A stretch of DNA of 64,000 nucleotides from Labilibaculum antarcticum (GTDB lineage: Bacteria; Bacteroidota; Bacteroidia; Bacteroidales; Marinifilaceae). The notes beneath the pieces were generated by a model that did not search any database, had not been told where the DNA came from, and saw nothing but the letters and a program-made list of their open reading frames with translations. Position numbers and translations under genes: made by a program. This document shows, piece after piece, positions 63,079-64,000 of this stretch; positions within the stretch are counted from its first letter, which is position 1; every line of letters begins with the position of its first letter. Location: assembly GCF_002356295.1 (NCBI RefSeq), contig NZ_AP018042.1, forward strand, positions 4,372,361-4,436,360, in the 5' to 3' direction.

Positions 63079-63465
63079 GCTTTTAATCTTGGAGAAACAG
63101 GAAATCCGACACTAAGGTTCAGTAATACAATTGGATAATTACATTGCTAAGATAGTGGATAGTACCCGTTTGTGGTGTACTCTAAATGAAAGGAAGCGCT
63201 CGACGAATAAATTATAGGCTAAAATACAATGAGGAAGGGGAGAGATGCTTTTTGTTCCGTCTTGCCAGCTTCACATCCTTTGAATTGCTAATATTTGACA
63301 GTTTCGAAGACCTGTAAGCGTTTTATTATTTTCTGTTTATCCCTTATTGTTTCTTTAGCAAAAAAAAACTTCCGTTTACAATTAATCGGTTGATTCTATA
63401 ATTTGATAATAATTTTGTTTTTTTGTGTAACTTCAATTGGTATTGGAAATAAAAAACGATAGAGG
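63079..63465. other. Intergenic region before the Cache sensor
   Basis: About 390 bp without a gene. An AAGACCTGTAAGC motif near 63310 resembles one near 55888. No clear promoter pair was seen for the downstream gene. Confidence 0.4.
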
Positions 63466-64000
63466 ATGAACACGCGAAAATTTAAAACGAATAAAATAAT
63501 ATCGATCAATCGGTATTTTTTCGTGCCCATCGCATTAATTCTATTCTTTTTAACCTTCTACATGATTTATGAAGATATTAAAAGCAATACAATTAATGAA
63601 TTCAATAATGAACAATTAATATTAGCCGAAACTGCATCTCAGGGTATTACTTCTTTCTTCGATTATTATGAATCCGAACTTGTTTTTATTGCGCAGTTGA
63701 AGGAAATCATAGATTTTTCGGAGGAGAGTAAAGCATTTATGGCAAACTATTATGAAACCCATAAAAGTATTGTTACAGCTGTTACAAGAATAGATACAAC
63801 AGGTGTAATTCTGTACACTTATCCTTATAATCAATCAGTAATAGGGCAGGATATCTCTTATCAAGATCATATTCAACAAGTTATTATTGATCACAAGCCT
63901 GTTCTGAGTGATGTGTTTATGTCGGCACAAGGATTTTTAGCAATAGCCATGCATGTTCCTGTGTTTAAAAATAAAAACTATGTAGGTAGCCTTTCCGTTT
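63466..64000 (+). CDS. Cache-domain membrane sensor, 3' truncated
   Basis: The frame opens at ATG 63466, preceded by AGAGG, and stays open to the window edge (178 codons). A membrane helix at residues 17-36 (RYFFVPIALILFFLTFYMIY) is followed by a periplasmic region with the dCache/PDC pattern: a long helix, then SIVTAVTRIDTTGVILYTYP, GQDISYQDHIQQV, PVLSDVFMSAQGFLAIAMHVPVF. Such domains bind small ligands and feed histidine kinases, diguanylate cyclases or chemoreceptors. The output domain lies outside the window. Confidence 0.8.
   Translation, partial: MNTRKFKTNKIISINRYFFVPIALILFFLTFYMIYEDIKSNTINEFNNEQLILAETASQGITSFFDYYESELVFIAQLKEIIDFSEESKAFMANYYETHKSIVTAVTRIDTTGVILYTYPYNQSVIGQDISYQDHIQQVIIDHKPVLSDVFMSAQGFLAIAMHVPVFKNKNYVGSLSV

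Overview
The window looks like a chromosomal segment of a Bacteroidota bacterium. The DNA is AT-rich. Several promoters fit the Bacteroidota pattern TTTG, about 20 nt, TAnnTTTG. Gene content points the same way: a CzcA pump with a TolC-like domain fused to its C-terminus, a short CydA, a patatin with an outer-membrane barrel, AsmA, many lipoproteins, and secreted GH2/GH30 enzymes. A marine or anaerobic Marinilabiliales/Marinifilaceae-type organism is my guess from gene style, not something I could test. No rRNA, tRNA, CRISPR array or intact insertion sequence was seen.

Layout. 1-4.2 kb: accessory-looking genes (5'-truncated serine hydrolase, TPR protein, K+/H+ antiporter) separated by long gaps with a twice-repeated structured element. 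4.3-7.1 kb: cydAB plus a small co-directional membrane protein. 7.4-10.5 kb: aminotransferase, sugar-isomerase-like protein, Cys-rich PAS protein. 10.9-20.4 kb: a minus-strand block with TauE and YeiH anion exporters, their LysR regulator, a membrane methyltransferase, a CzcB/CzcA-CzcC metal efflux system and a DsrE-like lipoprotein. 20.8-27.4 kb: azoreductase, GAF protein, patatin, outer-membrane protein. 27.4-30.2 kb: lysC-lysA preceded by what looks like a classical lysine attenuator (Lys-rich leader peptide plus terminator). 30.3-36.3 kb: redox, aldehyde and arsenic defence (MIF-like, ArsC/Spx-like, LysR, DJ-1, YqhD, arsR-arsC-acr3). 36.4-41.8 kb: a two-component system followed by a small secreted protein and two tandem secreted proteins built only of GH2-type jelly-roll domains. 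42.4-48.0 kb: a cell-surface cluster of a repeat-rich outer-membrane protein and two tandem lipoproteins that resemble beta-trefoil plus aerolysin-type pore-forming proteins. 48-56 kb: PepSY protein, AsmA, a small lipoprotein, an MFS exporter, and much repetitive or decayed DNA. 56.1-63.0 kb: beta-propeller lipoprotein, membrane-bound winged-helix regulator, GH2 and GH30 enzymes. The window ends inside a Cache-type sensor.

Most notable: (1) a conserved leader of about 115 nt, found three times, always directly abutting the start codon of the downstream gene; it precedes two unrelated arsenate-reductase-type genes and a lipoprotein, and may be an undescribed cis-regulatory RNA. (2) The paired aerolysin-like lipoproteins, which share an upstream inverted repeat with the neighbouring repeat-barrel gene. 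(3) The lysine attenuator. (4) A GH2-family protein whose expected catalytic acid/base Glu is replaced by His.
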